This document shows, in pieces, positions 1 to 6,373 of a DNA stretch of 35,574 nucleotides (position 1 is the first letter of the stretch; the number at the start of each line of letters is the position of its first letter). The notes beneath the pieces are model-generated. The model was not told where the DNA came from and did no database searches. It saw nothing but the letters and a program-made list of their open reading frames with translations. The translations under genes and the position numbers were made by a program. This stretch comes from a virus, in IMG/VR virus record IMGVR_UViG_3300007541_007157, positions 1 to 35,574 of that record. One strand, 5' to 3'.

Positions 1-32
1 ATAGTTAATCCGTCTGGTAATGGTCTATACAT
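1..32 (-). CDS. 5' end of a gene cut by the left edge
   Basis: A minus-strand ATG lies at 32-30 and opens a frame reading MYRPLPDGLT up to the window edge. It sits directly behind a promoter-like stretch with a late motif (48-41) and a TATTAT box (39-34), which is the main reason to call it a start. Only ten codons are visible. The opening recalls the start of phage SET-domain proteins as I remember them, but this is a weak impression. There is no clear Shine-Dalgarno sequence. It is divergent to the acidic protein gene at 194. Confidence 0.35.
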   Translation of the reverse strand, partial: MYRPLPDGLT

Positions 33-33
33 A

Positions 34-61
34 ATAATAGTATTTATTGTGCTGTTGTCTA
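34..61 (-). promoter_or_regulatory. Putative composite promoter, minus strand
   Basis: On the minus strand TAGACA (61-56) and TATTAT (39-34) are separated by 16 nt, a near-consensus sigma70 arrangement. The spacer contains AATAAATA (48-41), matching the NATAAATA late-promoter motif of T4-like marine phages. It would drive the gene running off the left edge. Motif matches are by eye in AT-rich DNA. Confidence 0.4.
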
Positions 62-148
62 GTTATTATCTCAAGTGTTTATATAAAAAACTTTGATTAA
101 CATATAAGTTTAAGTCATATGTTGCGTTTTAATTTCAAAATATAGATG

Positions 149-156
149 CCTAAATA
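149..156 (+). promoter_or_regulatory. Putative late promoter motif (CCTAAATA)
   Basis: CCTAAATA followed by CTAT lies 38 nt upstream of the start of the acidic protein gene at 194. It resembles the CTAAATA/NATAAATA late motif found elsewhere in the window. No convincing -35 box accompanies it. Confidence 0.3.
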
Positions 157-193
157 CTATTGACTTAATACAAATTGCTTTGGGAGTAGACAC

Positions 194-466
194 ATGGAAG
201 AGAAAAATTTAATCGAAAGACTTAACGATAGAATCGATGAGTTAGAAGAAAAGATCAACAGAATTGTTGAACTATTAGAAATGGATCATGAGTTTGATAA
301 TGAAGAACACGATGATGATTATTGTGAAGAATGCTATCAAGATCCATGCGAATGCGATAACGAAGATGACGATGAAGATTATGTAGACGAAAACGATTGG
401 GATTCATCAAATGACGAAGATGAAGAAGATGATGAAGATTACGACTACAACAATGACGACAAATAG
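194..466 (+). CDS. Acidic coiled-coil protein with Cys cluster
   Basis: I do not recognise a family. The 90-residue product has two parts. Residues 1 to about 32 form a heptad-like amphipathic helix (IERLNDRIDELEEKINRIVELL) that is probably a coiled coil. The remainder is almost entirely Asp, Glu and Asn. A CxxC-x4-CxC group near residues 44-53 could bind a metal ion. The start is supported by GGGAG (182-186), eight bases before the ATG. The gene is alone on the plus strand and ends at a strong hairpin terminator. The acidic tail could mimic DNA or bind cations, but that is speculation. Confidence 0.7.
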   Translation: MEEKNLIERLNDRIDELEEKINRIVELLEMDHEFDNEEHDDDYCEECYQDPCECDNEDDDEDYVDENDWDSSNDEDEEDDEDYDYNNDDK

Positions 467-490
467 TTTTATATTACTAGTATAAAGATA

Positions 491-523
491 AAGGTAGGGT
501 ATTGATTTACCCTACCTTTTTTT
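491..523 (+). terminator. Rho-independent terminator
   Basis: A perfect 11-bp stem (AAGGTAGGGTA, 491-501, with TACCCTACCTT, 508-518) and a 6-nt loop are followed by a run of T. It ends the transcript of the acidic protein gene. On the minus strand the stem is followed only by a weak T-rich stretch, so it may also slow transcription coming from the lysozyme side. Confidence 0.9.
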
Positions 524-660
524 ATGATTAACTTACTCTACTTTGGTAACTGCTTCTATATAATGGTGCTTTAATCCTGTTTTAAAGCGTCTACAAGCAT
601 CATTACAATAGATTATGATGTTTGAGTGCTTAACAGTTAAAACCCTATTTAAAAGAGGAT

Positions 661-1104
661 TTAAGCAAGTGCTTTGATTCTATCTCTAAGACGAATTGCT
701 CTGTTTCCTACCTGGTTAGCCCAACGTGAATCCATCATTTCAACAGAAGCCGTGTCCCAATTGTGTGCTTCTATGGCCGCAATAAATTTTTTAAATTTGG
801 CCAATCTTGGTGCTCCCATGTTAAACGTCATGTTCACAATAACTTCTTGTGCTTCGCTAGGTAATGTTTCTAGGTTAGGAAATACTTTTTTTGCTTCATT
901 TATATAGGTTGCAACGTCGCTATCAAACACAGCATTTACACGTTCCTCTGATACAGGTGTACCCACTGGCTTACCATGTTCTTCATCAGATTCTACTATC
1001 AAATGGCCTATACCAAATGTAGGATATCCCAAATGATCTAGATAGATTTCGTACTTGACTCCTTCGTCTATTTTTAGTTGTTCTCTTAATTTGTCAACGT
1101 TCAT
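661..1104 (-). CDS. e: T4-type lysozyme (endolysin)
   Basis: This is a soluble muramidase of the T4 lysozyme family (glycoside hydrolase 24) that cuts peptidoglycan for host lysis. The N-terminus MNVDKLREQLKIDEG aligns with T4 MNIFEMLRIDEG. The catalytic Glu is in IDEG, the catalytic Asp follows in YLDHLGYPTFGIGHL, and the family Thr lies six residues after that Asp. The C-terminal block (SRWANQVGNRAIRLRDRI) matches the T4 region SRWYNQTPNRAKRV. An in-frame ATG exists at 1173, but I chose 1104 because it has a strong AAGGAG six to seven bases upstream and fits the family N-terminus. That gives 147 residues against 164 in T4. A late promoter lies at 1188-1181. Confidence 0.93.
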   Translation of the reverse strand: MNVDKLREQLKIDEGVKYEIYLDHLGYPTFGIGHLIVESDEEHGKPVGTPVSEERVNAVFDSDVATYINEAKKVFPNLETLPSEAQEVIVNMTFNMGAPRLAKFKKFIAAIEAHNWDTASVEMMDSRWANQVGNRAIRLRDRIKALA

Positions 1105-1180
1105 ATTATTCTCCTTTTGCAACTTTTCAATTTGATTCCAAAAATCTTTAGCATCGCTATTACTCATTATCATACATTGC

Positions 1181-1188
1181 TATTTATA
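1181..1188 (-). promoter_or_regulatory. Late promoter TATAAATA upstream of lysozyme
   Basis: TATAAATA on the minus strand is an exact match to the T4 late-promoter -10 element. It lies between the 3' end of the tRNA gene and the lysozyme start at 1104 and would give a leader of roughly 70 nt. Its position also argues against the upstream ATG at 1173 as the translation start. Confidence 0.75.
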
Positions 1189-1197
1189 TTGGCATAT

Positions 1198-1274
1198 TGG
1201 CCTGCTTGGCAGGAGTTGAACCTGCGACCTTCAGTTCCGCAAACTGATGCTCTATCCAACTGAGCTACAAGCAG
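1198..1274 (-). tRNA. tRNA-Arg, anticodon GCG, CCA encoded
   Basis: Read on the minus strand, the 77-nt gene folds into a complete cloverleaf: acceptor CTGCTTG/CAAGCAG, D-stem GCTC/GAGC, anticodon stem TCAGT/ACTGA with loop TTGCGGA, a 5-nt variable loop, and T-stem GCAGG/CCTGC with TTCAACT. The anticodon is GCG, reading CGC and by wobble CGU (Arg). The discriminator is G and the terminal CCA is encoded. Its 5' end is one base from the stop codon of the acetyltransferase gene, so it is probably processed from that transcript. Bacteria normally read CGN with an ACG (inosine) tRNA, so GCG is uncommon. Confidence 0.95.
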
Positions 1275-1275
1275 A

Positions 1276-1776
1276 TTATTCATTGAATACATATTCAAAG
1301 TTTACTGTGTTTTTGTTTTCTCTTAATTCTATAGCACCGTTCTTTGTGTGAAACTTTCTAGCCATTTCTGTCTTTGGTGATAATGTAACTAATCTAGTTA
1401 GATGATTTGACTGTTTGATCATTTTGAAAACTTCTTCTACAATTTTTTGGCCGCCTCCACGTTTACGACTCCACACTGTATAGGCAATGGCAATTTTTCC
1501 TTGAGCTTGTGCTGTGTTTATAGATTCTGTGTGAGCTTGTTTGCTCATTGTATCTAATTCTTCTACTGATGCTGGTACTTCGTTGGTAAATGCAAAACAC
1601 ATTACAGCAACAATTTCGTCTCTATCTTGAAGACCATAAATCTTTCTACCATACTGTTGCCTAAACCAATTGTCTAGTTCTGGTCTTACAGGATCTTCGG
1701 AAGTATCTATTTCATTAAGTTCAACTAGTTTAACTTTTTTTAACCATTCAAACTTATCTAGTATTTTACTAAGCAT
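1276..1776 (-). CDS. GNAT-family N-acetyltransferase
   Basis: The 166-residue protein looks like a small GNAT acetyltransferase, which would move an acetyl group from acetyl-CoA to an unidentified amine. The supporting motif is the acetyl-CoA pyrophosphate loop RKRGGGQKIVEEVF around residues 104-117, preceded by a beta-strand (IAIAYTVW). After it comes the typical FHTKNGAIEL ending of the fold. The gene has no Shine-Dalgarno sequence. A near-consensus promoter ends five bases before the ATG, so the message may be leaderless. It lies one base upstream of the tRNA gene and is probably co-transcribed with it. Confidence 0.72.
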   Translation of the reverse strand: MLSKILDKFEWLKKVKLVELNEIDTSEDPVRPELDNWFRQQYGRKIYGLQDRDEIVAVMCFAFTNEVPASVEELDTMSKQAHTESINTAQAQGKIAIAYTVWSRKRGGGQKIVEEVFKMIKQSNHLTRLVTLSPKTEMARKFHTKNGAIELRENKNTVNFEYVFNE

Positions 1777-1781
1777 TCTAT

Positions 1782-1809
1782 ATAATACTATCTTTTAAGA
1801 TTTTGTCAA
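1782..1809 (-). promoter_or_regulatory. Sigma70-like early promoter
   Basis: On the minus strand TTGACA (1809-1804), a 16-nt spacer and TATTAT (1787-1782) form a strong host-type promoter. The -10 box ends only five bases before the acetyltransferase ATG (1776), so transcription should start at or almost at the start codon. Confidence 0.7.
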
Positions 1810-1816
1810 GCACCAA

Positions 1817-2407
1817 TTACGGTTTAATTGGTGTAGTATCTAAAACTGTAGCAACTAGATGTACTCTGTCTTCTTCACCGCCATTGAATGCATTATGATA
1901 TCTTGTGTTATCTGTAACCCAAACTGATCCATCTGCTGGCATATGACGAGCTTCTGTGTCAATAACCATAATAGAACCTGGATTAGTTATGATTGGTATA
2001 TGCAATCTTGGTTCTGGATCTCTATGCCAACTCAATGTTGTTCTTGGTAGTTTCCAAAGTAGTCTAATTCTACCCAATTTATATTTTGCTGTGAGTGTAT
2101 CATATACTTCTTTGAAATACGTGTCTTCAAAAAGTTCAACAAATTGAGAATATTTTGTTTCGTCAATTCTTTCTTCACGTGTTACTTCAACACCTGTGCT
2201 GTCTGGTCTTGTCCAAAACAAACCTCTTACATTACCACCAGTAATTGAATTAGGGTCTCCAGGTATCTGTGTTAAACAAATTGCGTTGATATCTCTTTCA
2301 CCTAATGGTGATTGACGTGCTACTCTTGTGTCTACTTCTGCTAACGCAGACTGTAGTTTTGATATATCAAACTGTATATCAGGATCTTTATAAAAGTTTG
2401 TGTGCAT
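1817..2407 (-). CDS. Asp/Asn beta-hydroxylase-like 2OG-Fe(II) oxygenase
   Basis: The 196-residue protein has the double-stranded beta-helix signature of the aspartyl/asparaginyl beta-hydroxylase group. The iron ligands are H128-x-D130 (SWHRDPEPRLHIPI) and H171 (YHNAFNG), and R181 is the likely 2-oxoglutarate anchor. It would use Fe(II), O2 and 2-oxoglutarate to hydroxylate an unknown substrate. The start lies one base after the stop of a 50-residue membrane protein gene, so translation may be coupled. A TATAAATA motif ends six bases before the ATG. It lies outside the large oxygenase cluster. Confidence 0.8.
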   Translation of the reverse strand: MHTNFYKDPDIQFDISKLQSALAEVDTRVARQSPLGERDINAICLTQIPGDPNSITGGNVRGLFWTRPDSTGVEVTREERIDETKYSQFVELFEDTYFKEVYDTLTAKYKLGRIRLLWKLPRTTLSWHRDPEPRLHIPIITNPGSIMVIDTEARHMPADGSVWVTDNTRYHNAFNGGEEDRVHLVATVLDTTPIKP

Positions 2408-2408
2408 G

Positions 2409-2561
2409 TTAATTATTTATAATCCCAAATATTAAAAACCCAAACAACATTATTATTGTAACAATTACTGTTATTTTTATCCAAAATACACTGTCTGGTA
2501 TTTCTTTCCACTTTTCCTGTTGTTTAGTTGGTGGAAAAACGTTCCAAGGGTTTATTATCAT
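2409..2561 (-). CDS. Small single-span membrane protein
   Basis: This 50-residue gene starts at 2561 and is not a recognised family. The N-terminal half is polar (MIINPWNVFPPTKQQEKWK). The C-terminal half, from about residue 28, is one hydrophobic helix (ITVIVTIIMLFGFLIFGII). Its ATG shares a base with the stop of the upstream DsbA-like gene (TAATG), and AGGA lies just upstream. Its own stop is one base before the hydroxylase start. Such tight packing on both sides supports a real gene. A small membrane protein near the lysozyme could take part in lysis, but only the context suggests this. Confidence 0.7.
   Translation of the reverse strand: MIINPWNVFPPTKQQEKWKEIPDSVFWIKITVIVTIIMLFGFLIFGIINN
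2414..2421 (-). promoter_or_regulatory. Late promoter motif inside the end of a small gene
   Basis: TATAAATA on the minus strand lies within the last codons of the small membrane protein gene and ends six bases before the hydroxylase ATG (2407). Transcription from it would give an almost leaderless hydroxylase message. Confidence 0.5.
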
Positions 2562-2833
2562 TATTCCTGAGTGCCTGCTCCGCCACGTTTGATTGTTTCA
2601 AGTATCATTTCCATATCGTCAAACGCATCTCGCTCTTCTGATAAACTATTTTTGTATGCAATTTTAATTGCTTTGTTTAGCACAGCAGGTTTAATGTCTA
2701 ATTCTTCTGCTATGTGTTTTACTGTGTCTCTTAAGCCTGCTCTTAGATCATCTGTTTCTTGCAACACCTGTGTTGCTTCATCAAACAGTTTAATAAGTTT
2801 TGCTTTTTCTTCTTGGTTAATTGTTAGTGCCAT
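2561..2833 (-). CDS. dsbA: DsbA-like dsDNA-binding protein (late transcription)
   Basis: The 90-residue, charged, mostly helical protein resembles the small DsbA protein of T4-like phages, which binds double-stranded DNA and aids late transcription. The segment ELDIKPAVLNKAIKIAYKNS looks like the conserved DNA-binding half of that family. I am matching from memory of length and pattern, so the assignment is moderate. The start has AGGA eight bases upstream, within the last codons of the preceding gene. The stop overlaps the start of the small membrane protein gene. Confidence 0.55.
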   Translation of the reverse strand: MALTINQEEKAKLIKLFDEATQVLQETDDLRAGLRDTVKHIAEELDIKPAVLNKAIKIAYKNSLSEERDAFDDMEMILETIKRGGAGTQE

Positions 2834-2834
2834 T

Positions 2835-3041
2835 TTATCTTCCTAGTTTTTTAGATCTACCTAGTGGTAGTGTTTGTTGTTTTTCGTAAGTGCCGCCTTT
2901 TTTTGCTTCCCATTCAACTCTAACTTCTTTGCTTTTGGTACTTGTTTGAAAAGACTTGACTGCTTTTTTATAACTTACTGCATCTACTGTTTTTGGTTCT
3001 TGGTCTCCATCATAGAACGTAAACGCTCTCATTTTTGCCAT
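2835..3041 (-). CDS. Small basic phage protein, unknown
   Basis: I do not recognise this 68-residue protein. It is rich in Lys and Arg, with short beta-like stretches (MRAFTFYDGD, VRVEWEAKK) and a basic C-terminus (GRSKKLGR), so nucleic-acid binding is conceivable. It has a near-perfect Shine-Dalgarno sequence (AAGGAGGG) directly upstream, which supports good expression. It belongs to the small operon that runs from 3281 towards the hydroxylase at 1817, and its stop is one base from the DsbA-like start. Confidence 0.7.
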   Translation of the reverse strand: MAKMRAFTFYDGDQEPKTVDAVSYKKAVKSFQTSTKSKEVRVEWEAKKGGTYEKQQTLPLGRSKKLGR

Positions 3042-3059
3042 AACCCTCCTTGGTTACAA

Positions 3060-3281
3060 TTATTTATTTGCTTCAGCACTTGTATCAATATCAACTATAA
3101 TTTTATCATCTAGATATTTAACTCGTTGCTCCATATGTCTTATTTCCCAACCTTGACCTTCTGATAGTTTTTGTAGATCTACCCAAACATCATGGCCATA
3201 TAACTGTTGGTGAATATCATTTATTTTTGTTAGATGTTGTTTAAAATCATCAACCAATCTAACTACTTGTGGGTCTTTCAT
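3060..3281 (-). CDS. Small phage protein, unknown
   Basis: I do not recognise this 73-residue protein. It is predicted helical and mixed-charge (RLVDDFKQHLTKINDIHQQLYG, HMEQRVKYLDDKI), probably soluble and possibly forming a coiled coil. It is the first gene of the minus-strand run 3281-1817, with AAGGA about ten bases before the ATG. It is divergent from the radical SAM gene at 3362. Confidence 0.65.
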   Translation of the reverse strand: MKDPQVVRLVDDFKQHLTKINDIHQQLYGHDVWVDLQKLSEGQGWEIRHMEQRVKYLDDKIIVDIDTSAEANK

Positions 3282-3299
3282 GTATACTCATCCTTTTAA

Positions 3300-3328
3300 T
3301 TGACTTATTGTTCAATAAATACTATAAT
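3300..3328 (+). promoter_or_regulatory. Composite early/late promoter
   Basis: TTGACT (3300-3305), a 17-nt spacer and TATAAT (3323-3328) make a near-perfect sigma70 promoter. The spacer contains CAATAAATAC, so a late-type NATAAATA motif is nested just before the -10 box. It would start the transcript of the two radical SAM genes about 27 nt before the first ATG. Confidence 0.75.
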
Positions 3329-3361
3329 AAAGGATAATAAACAAATAGTCAAGAATAAATT

Positions 3362-4603
3362 ATGAAGCCAAACAACAAAACATTCTGTAATTTTCCATTT
3401 AGTTCTATATGGACAGGTGGTTCTGGCCTAATAAATCCTTGTTGTGAAGCTCAATTGCATAAAACAAAAGAGTATCAAATTCCAATACATTCAATAAATG
3501 AATATTGGAATTCAAAAGAATTACAAGGTTTAAGAAACGACCTAATTAATGGTATTCAACACCCTGCTTGTGTACATTGTTGGCGAGAAGAAACTCAAGG
3601 AATGACATCAAAAAGGTTACAACAACCTATTACTACAATAGAAAATGTAGATGTTAATAATCCTTCTATAAAAGAATTATCACTTGCACTTACAAATTTA
3701 TGCAACCTAGGATGTCGTATGTGTCATCATTGGGCTAGTTCAGTAATTGAAGATGAAAATCGAGAAAATCATTCTTTATATTACAGTGACAAATATAGAA
3801 TTGATGAAGATCGAAATTGGCACCATAGTGACTCACACTTTAAAGAATTAGATAAACAAAGAAACTGGTGGGCTAACAAAGACTTTTTAAATGAAATATA
3901 TAAATTGTTACACAATATAGAATACTTATCTATATCTGGAGGAGAGCCGACTCTTAATAAAACACTCTTAAAAATACTAGACTATTGTATTGACAATAAT
4001 CTTGCAAAAAACATATGGTTAGAAATTACAACTAACGGACAACAAATTAATCCAAAACTACTTGAAAAGTTACACAAATTTAACCAGACGGTTCTCCTTA
4101 TTAGTATCGATGGTTATAAAAATGTTTACGAGTACATCCGTTGGAAAGGTTCTTGGAATAAATTAGAAAAAAACATTATGTATCTAAAAGAAAATTCTAA
4201 AAAAAATATTTCTGTTACAGCAGTTATGACTTCTCAAGTATTAAATATTTTAAATTTACCAGAACTATTATCTTGGTTACAAGAAAACAAAATTAACTGG
4301 ATTAACATAAATGCTGTTACTCGTCCAAACTATCATAATGTACTTGTTCTTCCTAGTCATGTTAAATCTATTGCAAGTAAAAAATGGAATACATTTTTAA
4401 AAACAAATAAACTAAATTTCAAACAAGAAATGCATACAGTTAACATAATTAATAGTTTAAAAATAAATAACCAAAGTTTTGAAGACAAATGGTGGAAATA
4501 CTTTGTTAGAGATACTATGATTAAAGATGAAATTAGAAATCAAGATCTTGCAAAATCTATTCCAGAGTTGTATAATATAATAAAAGAAAGATATAAGTTA
4601 TAA
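3362..4603 (+). CDS. Twitch-domain radical SAM protein
   Basis: The 413-residue protein has an N-terminal auxiliary iron-sulfur (twitch/SPASM-like) region with C9, C27, C28, C70 and C73. The radical SAM core follows, with the [4Fe-4S] motif C114-x3-C118-x2-C121 (CNLGCRMC) and the SAM-binding GGEP at 193-196. Enzymes of this kind cleave S-adenosylmethionine to start radical chemistry, often on peptides or sugars. The substrate here is unknown, and no precursor peptide is obvious nearby. The stop codon directly abuts the ATG of the next radical SAM gene. The same architecture recurs at 22496 and 24613. Confidence 0.9.
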   Translation: MKPNNKTFCNFPFSSIWTGGSGLINPCCEAQLHKTKEYQIPIHSINEYWNSKELQGLRNDLINGIQHPACVHCWREETQGMTSKRLQQPITTIENVDVNNPSIKELSLALTNLCNLGCRMCHHWASSVIEDENRENHSLYYSDKYRIDEDRNWHHSDSHFKELDKQRNWWANKDFLNEIYKLLHNIEYLSISGGEPTLNKTLLKILDYCIDNNLAKNIWLEITTNGQQINPKLLEKLHKFNQTVLLISIDGYKNVYEYIRWKGSWNKLEKNIMYLKENSKKNISVTAVMTSQVLNILNLPELLSWLQENKINWININAVTRPNYHNVLVLPSHVKSIASKKWNTFLKTNKLNFKQEMHTVNIINSLKINNQSFEDKWWKYFVRDTMIKDEIRNQDLAKSIPELYNIIKERYKL

Positions 4604-5779
4604 ATGAAATTAGAAGACATAGTATTTTATGAACTAGAACTAACATCTAAATGTAATGCTAGATGTCCTGGCTGTTCTAGAACTTTAGACGGTGATACTC
4701 ATCCTGGACTTGAAATGCTAGACATTTCAATTGATCAAATAAAAAAAATATTTCCACCTAAAGCAATTAAAGGCAAAGACTTTGGATTCAGTGGAGTATA
4801 TGGTGATCCTGGTATGAACAAAGACCTATATGAAATATGTGAATACTTTTTAGAAAATGAGTGCCGGCCAATAGTTATCGATACTAATGGTGGCATGCAA
4901 ACTGAAAATTTTTGGTATAAACTTTCTCAACTTAGTTTAAAATACGATTGGAAACTATGTGTTAAGTTCAATGTAGACGGATACAAAGATACTAATCATT
5001 TATATCGTGTTAATGTTAATTGGGATAAACTAACAAAAAATATGGAAGCATACTCTAAAGGACAAGGTAGAGGTGTGTGGCAATATATTGAATTCGATCA
5101 TAACATTGATGACATTGATCTTGCAAGACAACATGCAAAAAGTTTAGGCTTTGAATTTAGAGTAAGAAGATCAGCAAGAAATCAATCTAAAAAATCATGG
5201 ATAGCAGTTTCTAAGAAAAAAGAAGATGGCAAAATAGTAGAACACGAACATAGTGTTACAGCAACCAACAACGCCATACTCCATAAACATGCACAAGCCA
5301 AATATAATATAACAAAAAACATAGACTCAATTACAAACACAAAATTCACAGATGTAAGTTGCAGATTAATACATGAAAAACGTGCATACATTTCACATGA
5401 TATGAGGTTATGGCCATGCTGTTGGTTTGGTGACATGCACAAAGATAACGCAAGAGCTTCTAGTATTCAAAAAGGTAGAGAAAAACTATTTGTTATGGAA
5501 GATAAGTTTGGAAAAGATTGGAATAATCTAAATAAACACTCAATAGATCAAATACTAGAACATGATTATTATGCAAAAATTTTAGAAGAATCGTGGAATA
5601 CTGAACATGAGTTGTATATTAAAAGATGCATCATTGAGTGTGGCGGGCACGGATCAAGATCTAAAATAGAATACGAAATTAAAGATCATGCAGATATATC
5701 AAAAGTAAAATCTAAGCCTAATGCAAAAGAAGTTTACACTTCTTATTTAAAGTATCAAAAAGAATCTGCTAAAAAATAA
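4604..5779 (+). CDS. Radical SAM/SPASM protein
   Basis: The 391-residue protein carries the radical SAM cluster motif C17-x3-C21-x2-C24 (CNARCPGC). The usual GGEP is replaced by FSGVYGDP (62-69). A C-terminal SPASM-type region supplies C253, C272, C273, C342 and C346, enough for one auxiliary cluster or more. It starts immediately after the preceding radical SAM gene (TAAATG) with no clear ribosome binding site, so the two are likely translationally coupled and may act together. The C-terminal 40 residues are Lys-rich and lack a recognisable domain. The substrate is unknown. Confidence 0.85.
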   Translation: MKLEDIVFYELELTSKCNARCPGCSRTLDGDTHPGLEMLDISIDQIKKIFPPKAIKGKDFGFSGVYGDPGMNKDLYEICEYFLENECRPIVIDTNGGMQTENFWYKLSQLSLKYDWKLCVKFNVDGYKDTNHLYRVNVNWDKLTKNMEAYSKGQGRGVWQYIEFDHNIDDIDLARQHAKSLGFEFRVRRSARNQSKKSWIAVSKKKEDGKIVEHEHSVTATNNAILHKHAQAKYNITKNIDSITNTKFTDVSCRLIHEKRAYISHDMRLWPCCWFGDMHKDNARASSIQKGREKLFVMEDKFGKDWNNLNKHSIDQILEHDYYAKILEESWNTEHELYIKRCIIECGGHGSRSKIEYEIKDHADISKVKSKPNAKEVYTSYLKYQKESAKK

Positions 5780-5788
5780 TTATTTTTT
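5771..5788. terminator. AT-only palindrome between convergent genes
   Basis: AAAAAATAATTATTTTTT is a perfect 18-base palindrome that contains both convergent stop codons (TAA and TTA). It could act as a weak bidirectional terminator. A stem made only of A and T would be unstable, so confidence is low. Confidence 0.35.
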
Positions 5789-5971
5789 TTGAAAATCTTT
5801 TGGGCTAACACCTAATTTAGAAAATGCATCAGCAAATACTGTATTAATAGGATTTGATGTTTTTTCTTTAACCTGATTGTTTTTAATTGCAGGCTTTTTA
5901 TTTTTTTTAGAGTTATTAACTTTTTTCTTTGGTGTGTCTTCACCTATAATGTATGTTTGTTTGTTTTTCAT
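5780..5971 (-). CDS. Lys-rich small protein, unknown
   Basis: I do not recognise this 63-residue, strongly basic protein. The middle is a low-complexity Lys/Asn tract (residues about 15-40). The C-terminus is more structured and amphipathic (FADAFSKLGVSPKDFQKK). Its stop abuts the stop of the convergent radical SAM gene. A TATAAATA late motif lies 22 nt upstream of the ATG, which supports a real late-expressed gene. It may bind nucleic acid. Confidence 0.6.
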   Translation of the reverse strand: MKNKQTYIIGEDTPKKKVNNSKKNKKPAIKNNQVKEKTSNPINTVFADAFSKLGVSPKDFQKK

Positions 5972-5992
5972 ATACTGCTCAATTGTATGTTG

Positions 5993-6000
5993 TATTTATA
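5993..6000 (-). promoter_or_regulatory. Late promoter TATAAATA
   Basis: This is an exact T4-type late motif on the minus strand, followed by CAAC, 22 nt upstream of the Lys-rich protein start at 5971. Confidence 0.65.
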
Positions 6001-6016
6001 TAGATATCTTTAAATT

Positions 6017-6259
6017 CTACTTATATTGATCTAAATCAATGTTTCTTGCTTGTTCTTTTAGATATAACCAATAGTCTATTACAATCAATTGCCATAGTGT
6101 TCCAAAAGGACTAAGTACATATCCAAATAAAAAAGGAATACCAAGTATAAAAAAGCAAATAATTAATAGATATTTTATAGGACGTTCAGGAGTCCAGTCT
6201 AACCACCTAGGTGGTTCATAAGGTTGTTTGTTTCTGTGATCTTCAAATTCATAATGCAT
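6017..6259 (-). CDS. Small membrane protein, unknown
   Basis: I do not recognise this 80-residue protein. Residues 1-28 are polar and Pro-rich (EPPRWLDWTPERP). Two hydrophobic stretches follow, at about 29-49 (YLLIICFFILGIPFLFGYV) and 53-66, and the tail is charged. It is probably an inner-membrane protein with one or two spans. Its ATG directly follows the stop of a 37-residue membrane peptide gene. It is the last gene of the minus-strand run 7194-6017. Confidence 0.65.
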   Translation of the reverse strand: MHYEFEDHRNKQPYEPPRWLDWTPERPIKYLLIICFFILGIPFLFGYVLSPFGTLWQLIVIDYWLYLKEQARNIDLDQYK

Positions 6260-6373
6260 TTACAGTGCTATCTCAAGAATTAATAAACTTAAAAAAGTAA
6301 TTATAATTCCTATAACTAATGGCTCAGTGATTAAATCTTTTAAGTATTCAATAAAAAAATTAATTATCTTCAT
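6260..6373 (-). CDS. 37-residue membrane peptide
   Basis: This is a very short frame starting at 6373 inside the last codons of the 88-residue gene. It reads MKIINFFIEYLKDL and then a continuous hydrophobic helix (LVIGIIITFLSLLIL). The stop directly abuts the next ATG (TAAATG). The tight fit on both sides and the clean membrane helix suggest a real gene. The ribosome binding site is weak and a chance frame is possible. The function is unknown. Confidence 0.5.
   Translation of the reverse strand: MKIINFFIEYLKDLITEPLVIGIIITFLSLLILEIAL

Noticed and set aside
1105-1173. Upstream extension of the lysozyme to an ATG at 1173
   Set aside because: The late promoter at 1188-1181 would start transcription almost at this ATG, there is no ribosome binding site, and the T4 family N-terminus and a strong AAGGAG both fit the start at 1104.
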